This document shows, in pieces, positions 9,187-17,633 of a stretch of 64,000 bases of DNA; position 1 is the first letter of the stretch, and each line of letters begins with the position of its first letter. Location: contig NZ_CP015136.1 of NCBI RefSeq assembly GCF_001618865.1, positions 5,181,001-5,245,000 of the forward strand. The letters run 5' to 3'. The notes under the pieces were generated by a model that searched no databases, was not told the DNA's origin, and saw only the letters and a list, made by a program, of their open reading frames with translations. A program made the position numbers and the translations under genes. The DNA is from Luteitalea pratensis. GTDB taxonomy: Bacteria > Acidobacteriota > Vicinamibacteria > Vicinamibacterales > Vicinamibacteraceae.

Positions 9187-9504
9187 TCAGCGCGCGAGTT
9201 TGAGACCGGCCACGCCGAGCAGGATCAGCACAAGGCTGGTGAGCCGCCAGGCCGTCCGCGGCTCGCCGAGCAGGACCATGCCGAGGATGGCAGTGCCGGC
9301 GGCCCCGATGCCTGTCCACACGGCATACGCCGTGCCGATCGGCAGCGTCCGCGCCGCGGCGGCGAGACAGTACATGCTGGCCGCCAGCAGCGCCAGCGTC
9401 GCGAGTGACGGCCACAGCCGTGTCCAGCCGTCCGTGTACGTGAGCCCGATCGCCCACCCCACTTCCAACGTCCCAGCCACGAGGAGCCACGTCCACGGAG
9501 ACAT
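9187..9504 (-). CDS. Small multidrug resistance family exporter, Gdx/SugE-like
   Basis: 105 residues with four predicted transmembrane helices. The essential helix-1 glutamate is Glu14 ([15 protein letters not shown]), and [18 protein letters not shown] in helix 3 is the family signature. Phrases such as [14 protein letters not shown] resemble the Gdx (guanidinium exporter, formerly SugE) subtype more than EmrE. It would work as a dual-topology dimer exchanging a cation for protons in the inner membrane. It appears monocistronic; no guanidine riboswitch was recognised upstream, where a heptad repeat array lies instead (9530-9578). Confidence 0.9.
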   Translation of the reverse strand: MSPWTWLLVAGTLEVGWAIGLTYTDGWTRLWPSLATLALLAASMYCLAAAARTLPIGTAYAVWTGIGAAGTAILGMVLLGEPRTAWRLTSLVLILLGVAGLKLAR

Positions 9505-9529
9505 GGGCGCATTGTCACCTCGTTCGGAA

Positions 9530-9578
9530 ACCGGGAAGCGCGAACCGGGTATCGGGTGCCGGGTATCGGGTACCGGCT
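9530..9578. repeat. Heptad array, 7 units (ACCGGGT-like)
   Basis: Seven units in exact 7-bp phase: ACCGGGA, AGCGCGA, ACCGGGT, ATCGGGT, GCCGGGT, ATCGGGT, ACCGGCT. The array is 26 bp upstream of the SMR start codon. Confidence 0.9.
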
Positions 9579-9606
9579 GGCGGCCACAGGATCGCGAATC
9601 GGGACC

Positions 9607-9650
9607 GAAGGTAGGGCCGGCTCTCCGAGCCCGGCCCGGCGCTACCTGCG
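9607..9650. repeat. Intergenic repeat family 2 copy
   Basis: Bases 9607-9626 (GAAGGTAGGGCCGGCTCTCC) are the exact reverse complement of 17612-17631. The copy continues into GCCCGG and CTACC, giving an imperfect inverted repeat bounded by GTAG and CTAC. Confidence 0.85.
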
Positions 9651-9687
9651 TCGGCGTTCGGGGTAGGACGTTCAGCGTTCGTCCAAG

Positions 9688-10098
9688 CTATCTGGCGTCG
9701 AACGCGCCGCGGATGATCTCGGCACGTGGGCCTTCTCCCGGCGGCCACTCCACCGAGACGACGTCGAAGCGGCAGGGCAGGTGCGCGAGCCGGCCGCGGG
9801 CGATGAAGGCTTCCGCGACCCGCACGATCGTCCGCTGCTTGCGCCACGTGACCGCCGCCGCGCCACCGCCATACGCATCGGCCCGGCGCGTCTTCACCTC
9901 GATGAACACGATCGTCTGGTCGTCGCGAGCGACGATGTCGACTTCGCCGTGGGCGACGCGGTAGCGCTCGGCGAGGATGACGTAGCCATGCGATCGCAGG
10001 GCTGCCCGTGCCGCGGCTTCGCCGTCCAGGCCCAGTTGCTGCCGCGGATGTACCGGGATGGGTGGGATGTGATGGGCATGCGCGCCTGCCATGCCCAT
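9688..10098 (-). CDS. YraN/UPF0102 family PD-(D/E)xK nuclease-like protein
   Basis: 136 residues matching the YraN family: LGLDGEAAARAALRSHGYVI, then HGEVDIVARDD and FIEVKTRR (the PD-(D/E)xK core with Asp, Glu and Lys). The biochemical role of the family is not settled; a Holliday-junction-resolvase-like fold is known from homologues. The ATG at 10098 is chosen because upstream sequence in frame runs into a heptad repeat array at 10232-10266. It shares its strand with the sugar isomerase gene upstream. Confidence 0.87.
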   Translation of the reverse strand: MGMAGAHAHHIPPIPVHPRQQLGLDGEAAARAALRSHGYVILAERYRVAHGEVDIVARDDQTIVFIEVKTRRADAYGGGAAAVTWRKQRTIVRVAEAFIARGRLAHLPCRFDVVSVEWPPGEGPRAEIIRGAFDAR

Positions 10099-10231
10099 GA
10101 TGTGTTGCAGGAACCTTACCAACGCCGGCCGGCACGCGCCGGGCTCAATCCACATCGGGCTGCGGCCAGCAGGTGCAGGATCTGCGAACTGGCAACTCGC
10201 AGCGTATTGCGAGAACTGCCACTCACGGTTA

Positions 10232-10266
10232 ACGCTGGACGCTGGATGCTGGATGCTGGATGCTGG
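10232..10266. repeat. Heptad array, 5 units (ATGCTGG-like)
   Basis: ACGCTGG twice then ATGCTGG three times, all in 7-bp phase, 11 bp from the stop codon of the neighbouring isomerase gene. Confidence 0.92.
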
Positions 10267-10277
10267 CAACATCCTGA

Positions 10278-11213
10278 TCAGGCGTTGGGCGCGGTGAGCG
10301 GCGGCGTGACGATGCCCTCGAACTGCCGGAACATGCCGCGGAAGTACTTGAGGACGCGCACGCCGTCGGTCGAGATGTCGCCGAGTTCCGCGAAGCAGTA
10401 CCCCTCGAACTTCATGTCCTGGAGGTTGTTGATCAGCCGCTGCCAGGGATACTCCTCGACGTAGAGGTCACGCATGTGGACCTGGCCGATGCGCGACTTG
10501 AGCAGCCCGAAGTTCTTGTCGAAGCCGCCGTCCATCAGGTCGGTCGGGTTCGAGTTCCAGCACAGCCAGAACCCGGGGTGCCGGTCCGCGTAGGTCAGGA
10601 TCTTGACGATGCGGGGGACGCGCTGGGTCTCGGCGCCGTGCACCTCGAGCTGGATGCGGACGCCGGCCTCGGTTGCCGCCTGGGCGCACTCGCGGATCGA
10701 GCGGCCGATCTGCTCGAGCGTCTTCTCCTCGGGGACGTCCTTGGGGAGGCCATTCGGCCGCACCTTGACGCTGGGACAGCCGAGGTCCTTCGCCAGTTGC
10801 ACCCACTGCTTGGTCTCCTCGATATTCTTCCGCACGACTGCCGGGTCAGGCGAGTGGTACTCGCAGGTGGTGCCGAGCCCCGCGATCTTCACGGCCGAGC
10901 CTTCGAACTGCTTGCGCACCTCGGCGCGCTGCGCGGCCGACAGCGACGGTTCGACGCCGTGGGCATGGGTCGTCCGCAACTCGACGCCATCGAGCCCGGC
11001 GGCGGTGAAGTTCTTGATGATCGTCGGGACATCCCAGTCCTTGGCGATGTTGTAGGTGACGGCCCCGAGCTTGATCGAGTGGCGTGCACCAGCGGCAGCA
11101 GGGGACTGGGCCTGCAGGCCGGTGGGAGCGAGGGCCGCGGCCGCCGGGGCCACGAGGCCTGCGGCGAGGAAGGCGCGGCGCGACGCGGCGCCGCCGGGAC
11201 GGGTGTCAGTCAT
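10278..11213 (-). CDS. Tat-exported sugar phosphate isomerase/epimerase-like TIM barrel
   Basis: 311 residues. The N-terminus carries a Tat signal (SRRAFLAAG, then alanine-rich to LQAQS). The mature protein reads as an AP-endonuclease-2/xylose-isomerase-like TIM barrel: IKLGAVTYNIAKDW, LDGVELRTTHAHG, then LEVHG, WNSNPTD, VHMRDLYV and FAELGD, with His/Glu/Asp residues at strand ends suited to a divalent metal. It probably acts on a carbohydrate in the periplasm; the substrate is unknown. The ATG at 11213 places the twin arginine at residues 12-13. It is divergent from the PQQ dehydrogenase gene. Confidence 0.88.
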   Translation of the reverse strand: MTDTRPGGAASRRAFLAAGLVAPAAAALAPTGLQAQSPAAAGARHSIKLGAVTYNIAKDWDVPTIIKNFTAAGLDGVELRTTHAHGVEPSLSAAQRAEVRKQFEGSAVKIAGLGTTCEYHSPDPAVVRKNIEETKQWVQLAKDLGCPSVKVRPNGLPKDVPEEKTLEQIGRSIRECAQAATEAGVRIQLEVHGAETQRVPRIVKILTYADRHPGFWLCWNSNPTDLMDGGFDKNFGLLKSRIGQVHMRDLYVEEYPWQRLINNLQDMKFEGYCFAELGDISTDGVRVLKYFRGMFRQFEGIVTPPLTAPNA

Positions 11214-11335
11214 GGGCCGGATCGTACCGGATCGTGCAGTACACTGCGACAACTGCCGGACCGGTGTCCATGGCGCCGGACACGTCCGGCGCCTACGAGC
11301 GTCGTTGGAGTCCGCCAGCTACCTCGTCTTCCCCG

Positions 11336-13513
11336 ATGCCCCGCCGACTGCCATTCCTGTTGACCATCGCGCTCGTGGCCCTGGCCTGCGCCCACGTCTG
11401 GACACAGCAGCGCGCGGCCCGCGTGGACTGGCGTGCGCACGGCGCCGATGCCGCCCACACGCAGCACTCCCCCGCCGGCATCATCACGCCGGCCAACGTC
11501 AAGCGCCTGCGTGTCGCCTGGACGTACAAGACCGGCGACGGCCGCGCCGACAACCGCTCGCAGATCCAGTGCAATCCGATCGTGGTGGACGGCGTGCTGT
11601 ATGCCTCCTCCGCCCAGTTGAAGATCTTCGCCCTCGACGCCGACACCGGGACGCCGAAGTGGGTCTTCGATCCGTTCGCGCGCCCCGACGGCGACGGACC
11701 GTCTTCGCTCGGCGTCAATCGCGGCGTGACCTACTGGGCAGAAGCAGCCGACAAGCGCATCTTCATGGGCGCCGGCCCATATCTCTACGCCCTCAACGCG
11801 GACACGGGGACACCGATCGCCAGCTTCGGTGAGCAGGGCCGCATCGACTTGCGGCTCGGGCTCGACGCCGATGCCACCGGCCTGTCCGTGCTGTCGAATA
11901 CGCCCGGCAGCATCTACAAGGACCTGATCATCGTCCCGACACGGCTCTCGGAGGGGCCCGGCCGGGCGGCTCCTGGACACGTGCGGGCCTTCGACGTACG
12001 CACGGGTCAGCGCCGTTGGATCTTCCACACGATCCCGCACCCGGGAGAGGCAGGCCATGACACGTGGCCGACTGATGCCTGGCAGCGCATCGGCGCCGCC
12101 AACAACTGGGCCGGCATGGCCGTGGACGAGGCGCGTGGACTCGTGTTCGTGCCGACGGGATCGGCCGCCTTCGACTTCTGGGGCGGCAACCGCCACGGCG
12201 CCAACCTCTACGCCAACTCGTTGCTTGCCCTCCGCGCAGATACCGGTGAGCGCGTATGGCATTTCCAGTTCGTGCATCACGACCTGTGGGATCGCGACCT
12301 CCCCACCGCGCCGGTGCTCGGCACCGTCACCAAGTCCGGCCGCAGCGTCGACGTCGTGATGCAGGCGACCAAGACCGGCGAACTGTACGTGTTCGAGCGT
12401 GAGACCGGCACCCCGCTGTGGCCCATCGAGGAGGTACCGGTGCCGCAGACCACGCTCAAGGGCGAGCAGTCGTGGCCGACGCAACCACGTTCGACGCTGC
12501 CGCCGATCGCGCGGCAGGAGTTCTCCGCGGACACGCTCACGTCGCGCACACCTGAGGCGCGGGCGTTCGTCGAGAAGCAGTTGATCGGCGCCAGGCCGTT
12601 CCACAAGTGGCAGCCGCCGAGTGAGGAAGGGACGGTCATCTTCCCCGGCTTCGATGGCGGCGCGGAGTGGGGCGGCCAGGCGTTCGATCCGGCGACCGGC
12701 ACGTTCTTTGTCAACGCCAACAACATGGCGTGGATCACGCACATGCTGCCCATCGATGCGGCCAGGGAAACCACGCAGGTGGCACGCGGACGACGGCACT
12801 ACCAGGTCAACTGCGTGGCATGTCACGGTCTCGAGCGGAAGGGCGATCCGTCGCGCACGATCCCCGGACTCATCGACATCGACAAGCGGCAGCCCCGCGA
12901 AGCCGTCAATGATGTCGTCGCGTACGGGCGCGGACAGATGCCGCCGTTCACCTCGCTGCCCGAAGACGTGCGCAAGGACATCATCGCGTACCTGTTCGGT
13001 GATGCGCCGAAGGAAGCCCCCAAGGTGACTGACGACGTGCAGACCGACATCCCCTACATCTTCGGCGGCTACACGCGACTGCTGGACGACAAGGGCTACC
13101 CGGGCGTCGCGCCGCCATGGGGGACCTTGACCGCCGTCGACGTCGGCGCCGGGACGATCAAGTGGCAAGTCACGCTGGGCGATCGTCCCGAGGCGCGGCA
13201 ACCGAAGGCCCCGCCGACCGGCACGGAGAACTACGGCGGCCCGGCGATCACCGCCGGGGGCGTGCTGTTCATCGGCGCCACCAACGACGAGAAGTTCCGC
13301 GCCTTCGACATGCGCGACGGCAAGCAACTGTGGGAGGCCTCGCTGCCTGCCGGCGGATACGCCACGCCAGCCACCTATGTCGTCGACGGCAGGCAGTTCG
13401 TCGTGATCGCCGCCGGCGGCGGCAAGATGGGCACGAAGTCCGGCGACACGTACGTGGCCTTTGCCCTGCCCGAGCGGACGGCCGGCTCGCGTCCGCGTCC
13501 ATCCACCAGGTGA
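11336..13513 (+). CDS. PQQ-dependent dehydrogenase with inserted cytochrome c domain
   Basis: 725 residues. An N-terminal signal (LPFLLTIALVALACAHVWTQ) is followed by quinoprotein propeller repeats such as VKRLRVAWTYKTGDG and LYALNADTGTPIASFG. A c-type haem site, Cys493-VAC-His497 with axial Met535 (GQMPPF), interrupts the propeller, which resumes with WGTLTAVDVGAGTIKWQV. This resembles membrane-bound or periplasmic quinoprotein glucose/polyol dehydrogenases that pass electrons to an internal haem. The substrate is not determinable. The ATG at 11336 directly precedes the signal peptide. It probably shares a transcript with the acyltransferase 16 bp downstream. Confidence 0.92.
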   Translation: MPRRLPFLLTIALVALACAHVWTQQRAARVDWRAHGADAAHTQHSPAGIITPANVKRLRVAWTYKTGDGRADNRSQIQCNPIVVDGVLYASSAQLKIFALDADTGTPKWVFDPFARPDGDGPSSLGVNRGVTYWAEAADKRIFMGAGPYLYALNADTGTPIASFGEQGRIDLRLGLDADATGLSVLSNTPGSIYKDLIIVPTRLSEGPGRAAPGHVRAFDVRTGQRRWIFHTIPHPGEAGHDTWPTDAWQRIGAANNWAGMAVDEARGLVFVPTGSAAFDFWGGNRHGANLYANSLLALRADTGERVWHFQFVHHDLWDRDLPTAPVLGTVTKSGRSVDVVMQATKTGELYVFERETGTPLWPIEEVPVPQTTLKGEQSWPTQPRSTLPPIARQEFSADTLTSRTPEARAFVEKQLIGARPFHKWQPPSEEGTVIFPGFDGGAEWGGQAFDPATGTFFVNANNMAWITHMLPIDAARETTQVARGRRHYQVNCVACHGLERKGDPSRTIPGLIDIDKRQPREAVNDVVAYGRGQMPPFTSLPEDVRKDIIAYLFGDAPKEAPKVTDDVQTDIPYIFGGYTRLLDDKGYPGVAPPWGTLTAVDVGAGTIKWQVTLGDRPEARQPKAPPTGTENYGGPAITAGGVLFIGATNDEKFRAFDMRDGKQLWEASLPAGGYATPATYVVDGRQFVVIAAGGGKMGTKSGDTYVAFALPERTAGSRPRPSTR

Positions 13514-13529
13514 CACACGGATCGCACCG

Positions 13530-14783
13530 ATGACCACGACCTCACTCGAGTCTCCCGCTGCCGTAGCCCCCACGCTGGGATCGCCTGTGTCGCGTCCCGC
13601 TCGCCTGCAGTCGCTGGACGTGCTGCGTGGCGTGACGATCGCCGCAATGATGCTCGTCAACAAGCAGGGCAACGATGGGGGCTATGCGGCGCTGCAACAC
13701 GTGCCGTGGCACGGCGCGACACCGACCGACTGGATCTTCCCGTTCTTCCTGTTCATGGTCGGAGTTGCCCTCCCCTTCTCGATTGCCAGCCGCCGGCGTC
13801 AGGGCGCATCCAACGCGGAGATCCTGAGGCACGCCTTCTCGCGTGCGCTGATCCTGTTCGCGCTTGGCATGTTCGAGAAGAACTTCCCGTTCCTCTCCAC
13901 CACGCTGGACACGGTGCGCATTCCTGGCGTGCTGCAGCGGATCGGCTTCTGCTACTTCGCCGGCACCGCCTTGCTGCTCTACACGACGCGCAAGCAGCAG
14001 GGCATCATCGCGGCGCTGCTCCTGGTCGGCTACTGGGTGCTACTGGCGTTCGTTCCTGTGCCGGGCCTTGGCGTGGTGCCGATGACAGGCGAGTTCGCGT
14101 CGCAGAACTGGGCCGCCTGGGTCGACCAGCTCACGATGGGCCGTCATCTCGGTTACGGCAATCACACGTGGGACGCCAACGGGCTGCTCTCGTCACTGCC
14201 GTCGATCGTCACCTTGCAGGCCGGCGTGCTGGCCGCGTGGATCCTGGAGGCGGGCGTCACCGTTGCGGCAACATGGCGCCTCGTGCTCGCAGGCGTGGCC
14301 GGCGTGATTCTCGGGTGGGTCTGGGGTGGGTTCCAGCCGCCGATCGGGCTCGGCATCATCGGCGAGCCGAGCGTCACCAATGCGCTCGTATTCCCCATCA
14401 ACAAGATGCTGTGGACGAGCAGCTACGTGCTCTACACGGCCGGTCTGGCGTTCCTGTCGCTTGCAACATGCATCTGGCTCGTGGACCTGGGGCGCCGTGC
14501 CGTCGACGTCCCGCGCTGGACGATGCCGTTCGTGGTGCTGGGGACCAACGCCATCTTCGCGTACCTGGCGTCCGGCCTGGCGGCCAAGCTGCTCCACGTG
14601 TGGACGGTCGCCGCGAGCGATGGCACCCGCACTTCCGCGTGGGGCTGGGCACAGGTGCACGTCTTCGGGGCACTCATCCCTTCGGTGCCGCTCGCGTCAC
14701 TCGTGCACTCGAGTGTCTACGCGCTGCTGTGGATCGCGATCTGTGGCTGGATGTACAAACGCCGGATCTTCCTGAAGCTGTGA
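13530..14783 (+). CDS. HGSNAT/NagX-like multi-pass membrane acyltransferase (DUF5009-type)
   Basis: 417 residues with about ten transmembrane helices. RLQSLDVLRGVTIAAMMLVN at the start of helix 1, then PTDWIFPFFLFMVGVALPFS and PGVLQRIGFCYF, are typical of heparan-alpha-glucosaminide N-acetyltransferase-like proteins (NagX in bacteria). These proteins move acetyl groups across the membrane onto amino sugars. The gene sits directly behind the PQQ dehydrogenase and in front of a tiny membrane ORF. A role in amino-sugar or glycan use is inferred from the family only. Confidence 0.88.
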   Translation: MTTTSLESPAAVAPTLGSPVSRPARLQSLDVLRGVTIAAMMLVNKQGNDGGYAALQHVPWHGATPTDWIFPFFLFMVGVALPFSIASRRRQGASNAEILRHAFSRALILFALGMFEKNFPFLSTTLDTVRIPGVLQRIGFCYFAGTALLLYTTRKQQGIIAALLLVGYWVLLAFVPVPGLGVVPMTGEFASQNWAAWVDQLTMGRHLGYGNHTWDANGLLSSLPSIVTLQAGVLAAWILEAGVTVAATWRLVLAGVAGVILGWVWGGFQPPIGLGIIGEPSVTNALVFPINKMLWTSSYVLYTAGLAFLSLATCIWLVDLGRRAVDVPRWTMPFVVLGTNAIFAYLASGLAAKLLHVWTVAASDGTRTSAWGWAQVHVFGALIPSVPLASLVHSSVYALLWIAICGWMYKRRIFLKL

Positions 14784-14784
14784 C

Positions 14785-14895
14785 GTGGCCTTCATAACGA
14801 CCCTGCTCGCGATCATCGGACTGGCCGTCGCCCTCGTGCTGGTGGCGGCGCTGCTGTCGGCCCGGAAGCCTCCAGAACCGCCGCCGGAGCCGTGA
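14785..14895 (+). CDS. Small single-span membrane protein (36 aa)
   Basis: A GTG one base after the acyltransferase stop opens a 36-codon frame: one hydrophobic helix (FITTLLAIIGLAVALVLVAA) followed by a basic-proline tail (RKPPEPPPEP). Its tight placement behind a membrane enzyme and a clean N-out or N-in single-span layout make it a plausible real small protein. It could equally be chance in GC-rich DNA. Confidence 0.5.
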   Translation: MAFITTLLAIIGLAVALVLVAALLSARKPPEPPPEP

Positions 14896-14900
14896 GACCG

Positions 14901-14956
14901 CCGAGCGGACCTACGGCCGGCCGCCACGGCCTACAGCCGGCGGCCTACCGCCTACA
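14901..14956. repeat. Heptad array, 8 units (GCCTACA-like)
   Basis: Units in 7-bp phase include GACCTAC, GGCCGGC, GCCTACA, GCCGGCG, GCCTACC and GCCTACA. The array fills the gap between two convergent genes and stops 2 bp from the stop codon of the NHL-repeat gene. Confidence 0.8.
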
Positions 14957-14958
14957 TC

Positions 14959-15981
14959 TCAGGCCTTCACGCGATCGAACTTCAACGGGTAGCTGCGGTT
15001 GGAGTTCCACTGCGCGACGTACAGCGAACCGCCCTTGTCGACGTACACGTCGTGCGGGTGGTTGAGCGTCGCGTTGAAGGGCACGAGCGGCTTGAGCGCG
15101 CCGTTCTCGTAGACCGGAGCCTCGCCGCCCACCACGGACACGACCTTGTCCTGGCCGTCGAGGATCAGGATCATCGCGTTGAGGCTGGCGATGGCGATGT
15201 GGTTGTCGGCCATCGGCGCGATGTTGCTCGGCTGCGATCCGGGCACCGCCACGGTGCGAAGCAACTCGCCCTTCGGCGAGAACCACTTGAGCAACGCGTT
15301 GGCCCGGTCGCACACCAGCAGGTCCTCGGTCCCGCGGCGCGTGTCCAGCCAGATTGCGTGCGGCTGCTTCAGGTTTTCCGGCGCCGTCCCCGCCCCCCCG
15401 AAGGTCTGGATGTACGTCCAGTCGGGATCGAAGTGGTGGATGAAGTGCGAACCGTATCCGTCGCTGATGTAGAAGTCGCCCGCCTTCATCACCGCCACGT
15501 TGGTCGCGTGGTATTTCGTGATGTCGGGGTACTTTGCCGACAGCGCGTCCGGGTTCAGGCGCTTGACCTCGCGACCGTCCGGGGTCAGCAGCGAGATCAC
15601 CGACAACTGGTGATCGGTGACCCACAGCAGTTCATCGCCGCGCCCATCCTGGCGGAACTCCAGCGCGTGTGCGGCCGGGAAACGGTCCTCGCGCTTGGCG
15701 ACAAACGACCCGTCCTTCTTGTACGTGATGATGTTGTTGCGCTTGTCGTTGGTCAGCAGGACGATCTGCCCCTCGCGGTTCTCGGTGATCGCGTGGCAGT
15801 CCTCCACCGGCGTCGTCGCGCGATCGAGCCAGCCCCAGCCGTGCACCTGCCGGTAGCGGAAGGCGCCCTGCCCGAGGACGTCGGGACTCGCCGTCGGGCC
15901 GCCGGCAGCAGCGGACAACCTGGTGGCGACACCTGCGGCAATGGCGCTGGCAGCGCCCGTCAAGATCGTGCGGCGATTCAT
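14959..15981 (-). CDS. Tat-exported NHL-repeat/six-bladed beta-propeller protein
   Basis: 340 residues. The Tat signal is NRRTILTGAASAIAAGVAT. The mature part contains repeated blade motifs: ITENREGQIVLLTNDKRNN, FYISDGYGSHFIHHFDPDW, TFGGAGTAPENLKQPHAIWL, LLVCDRANALLKWFSPKGEL and NHPHDVYVDKGGSLYVAQWN. These match NHL-like propellers of the peptidylglycine alpha-amidating lyase group, here without clear catalytic assignment. Likely a periplasmic binding or lyase protein. The ATG at 15981 has GGAGAG six bases upstream. Confidence 0.86.
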   Translation of the reverse strand: MNRRTILTGAASAIAAGVATRLSAAAGGPTASPDVLGQGAFRYRQVHGWGWLDRATTPVEDCHAITENREGQIVLLTNDKRNNIITYKKDGSFVAKREDRFPAAHALEFRQDGRGDELLWVTDHQLSVISLLTPDGREVKRLNPDALSAKYPDITKYHATNVAVMKAGDFYISDGYGSHFIHHFDPDWTYIQTFGGAGTAPENLKQPHAIWLDTRRGTEDLLVCDRANALLKWFSPKGELLRTVAVPGSQPSNIAPMADNHIAIASLNAMILILDGQDKVVSVVGGEAPVYENGALKPLVPFNATLNHPHDVYVDKGGSLYVAQWNSNRSYPLKFDRVKA

Positions 15982-16207
15982 CAGTACTCTCCCGGGCTGT
16001 GCAAGCGCCGTCATCATATCCTTCGCCCCGCGTGAGTGCCCCTTCCAGCGCTACAGCGCGTTCCCCCGCACCAAGAGACAGTGGACGGTAGCGCCCGACG
16101 GACCTAGCCTGAAGCCGTACCGTCCTGCGGCGGTGCGGCAGCCACCCCCCCGATGGCGCACCTGCGGCTCGGGCCGCGCCGCCCGATGGCGAGAGTGACG
16201 ACAGATT

Positions 16208-17500
16208 GTGAAGTCGAAAGGACGAAAGACGTTGAACACGCTTACTCGGGTCGTGTGCCTGCTCGCCGCGCTGCTCACGGCGGCGGCGAACTCGGCAGCT
16301 CAGCCCGCGCCGGGGCAGCCACTCACGCGGACGGCCCACATCACCTACACCGGCACCGTGACGGCGCTGGACCCGACGTCTCGCCTCGTCACTACGCGCG
16401 GTAACGACGGGGTCTCGGCGACGTGGGAGTTCCCGCCGAACGTGCCCCAGGCCGAGGTGGACGCCATTCGCGTCGGGCAGGTCCTCACGGTGACCTACTC
16501 GGACGCTATCAGGCTACGACAGAAGCCTGCGGGTGAGCCGATCGTCGACTCGGTCGAGCCGACCTCGCGCATGCGCACGGCCACCGTCACGATCGCCGCC
16601 GTCGACGTCGCCACCAGCACCGTCACGTTCACTGGTCGGTCGGGCCGCTCGTTCACACGCCAGGTTGTCGATCCGGCCGACCTCGCCTTGCTGCGCACGG
16701 TTGCCGTGGGCGACCGCGTCGACGTGAGCTGGTCCGAGACGATGGAGATTGTCACGGGCGTTGTGGCAACCGTGCAGCCGGCCGCGGCGCCGATGCCCAT
16801 CGTGGACGACCCCGATCCCGACACGCTCCGGCACCGGCTCACGCTGTCGGTGCTGTTTGGCGTCGACAACCAGTTCAGCGGCAAAATGATCGAGCAGGCC
16901 AACGGCAGCACCACCGGAGGCGTACCGATCCGCCTCGACGAGACCACGTTCGACGAGACGTACGGGCGCATGGGGCTGTTGAAGGTCGGCGTGGGGTATC
17001 GGATGAGCCCACGCAACGAGGCCGTGCTCAACTTCGTGATCTCGCGGAGTTCCTCCGAAGTCGTCGACGTCGGCACGGTGGGGACCGCCGGCACGCCGAT
17101 CTACGTCAAGTTCGGCGACTACAACTACTGGGGCATCGAGGGCGGGCAGCGTTTCTACTTCGTCCAAACGCGGTTCACGCCCTTTGTCGGCTACGTCATT
17201 GGCCTGAATCGCTTCGACGACATCCGCGGTGAGTTCGTGGACATCCCGAACGGTTTCGTCCCCGGCTATGTCGCCCAGGACGGCAAGTTCTTCGAGAAGT
17301 CGTGGGCCTTCAGCTTCGGGCCAACCGCTGGCGTGCTCGTCGGCGTCGGCCCGATCGAAGTCATGGGAGAAGTCGGTCTGCGCTTCATGGGCGGCCTGTC
17401 CGACGTGGACTGGCTCGTGGAAGAAGGACTGCGCGACATCAACTCCGAGAGCTCGCGCTGGTCATTTCCGATCATGCTCGGCGCTCGCGTCAGGTTCTGA
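16208..17500 (+). CDS. Outer-membrane beta-barrel protein with N-terminal repeat domain
   Basis: 430 residues starting at GTG. A signal peptide (TRVVCLLAALLTAAANSAAQ) is followed by two related OB-like segments, each a V-T-x-V/A-D-x-T/S type strand pair (residues about 40-110 and 115-190). From about residue 205 amphipathic strands build a small barrel (LTLSVLFGVDNQFSG, YNYWGIEGGQRFYF, FTPFVGYVIGLNRFDD), and the chain ends ARVRF. No specific family recognised. Probably an opacity-like outer-membrane protein. Confidence 0.75.
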   Translation: MKSKGRKTLNTLTRVVCLLAALLTAAANSAAQPAPGQPLTRTAHITYTGTVTALDPTSRLVTTRGNDGVSATWEFPPNVPQAEVDAIRVGQVLTVTYSDAIRLRQKPAGEPIVDSVEPTSRMRTATVTIAAVDVATSTVTFTGRSGRSFTRQVVDPADLALLRTVAVGDRVDVSWSETMEIVTGVVATVQPAAAPMPIVDDPDPDTLRHRLTLSVLFGVDNQFSGKMIEQANGSTTGGVPIRLDETTFDETYGRMGLLKVGVGYRMSPRNEAVLNFVISRSSSEVVDVGTVGTAGTPIYVKFGDYNYWGIEGGQRFYFVQTRFTPFVGYVIGLNRFDDIRGEFVDIPNGFVPGYVAQDGKFFEKSWAFSFGPTAGVLVGVGPIEVMGEVGLRFMGGLSDVDWLVEEGLRDINSESSRWSFPIMLGARVRF

Positions 17501-17584
17501 ACACGGAACCGGAACAGACCGCTCAGCACATCGTCGTCAGGCGCCCGACACACGCCGGCGGCTACGTCAGGGCCGGGCTCCACC

Positions 17585-17633
17585 TCCGCCAAGGCTACGG
17601 TGGGGCAAGTCGGAGAGCCGGCCCTACCTTCAC
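17585..17633. repeat. Composite intergenic repeat ending in a stop codon
   Basis: Contains a CCAAGGCTACGG-type element (17589-17600) and the family 2 repeat at 17612-17631 (GGAGAGCCGGCCCTACCTTC), the exact inverse of 9607-9626. The copy overlaps the TGA stop of the aminotransferase gene. Confidence 0.85.

Noticed and set aside
9505-9687. Guanidine riboswitch upstream of the Gdx-like exporter
   Set aside because: No ykkC-like conserved motifs could be seen; the region is occupied by a heptad array and a family 2 repeat.
11210-13672. An 820-codon open frame antisense to the PQQ dehydrogenase
   Set aside because: Shadow frame without motifs; the plus-strand gene has a signal peptide, haem site and propeller repeats.
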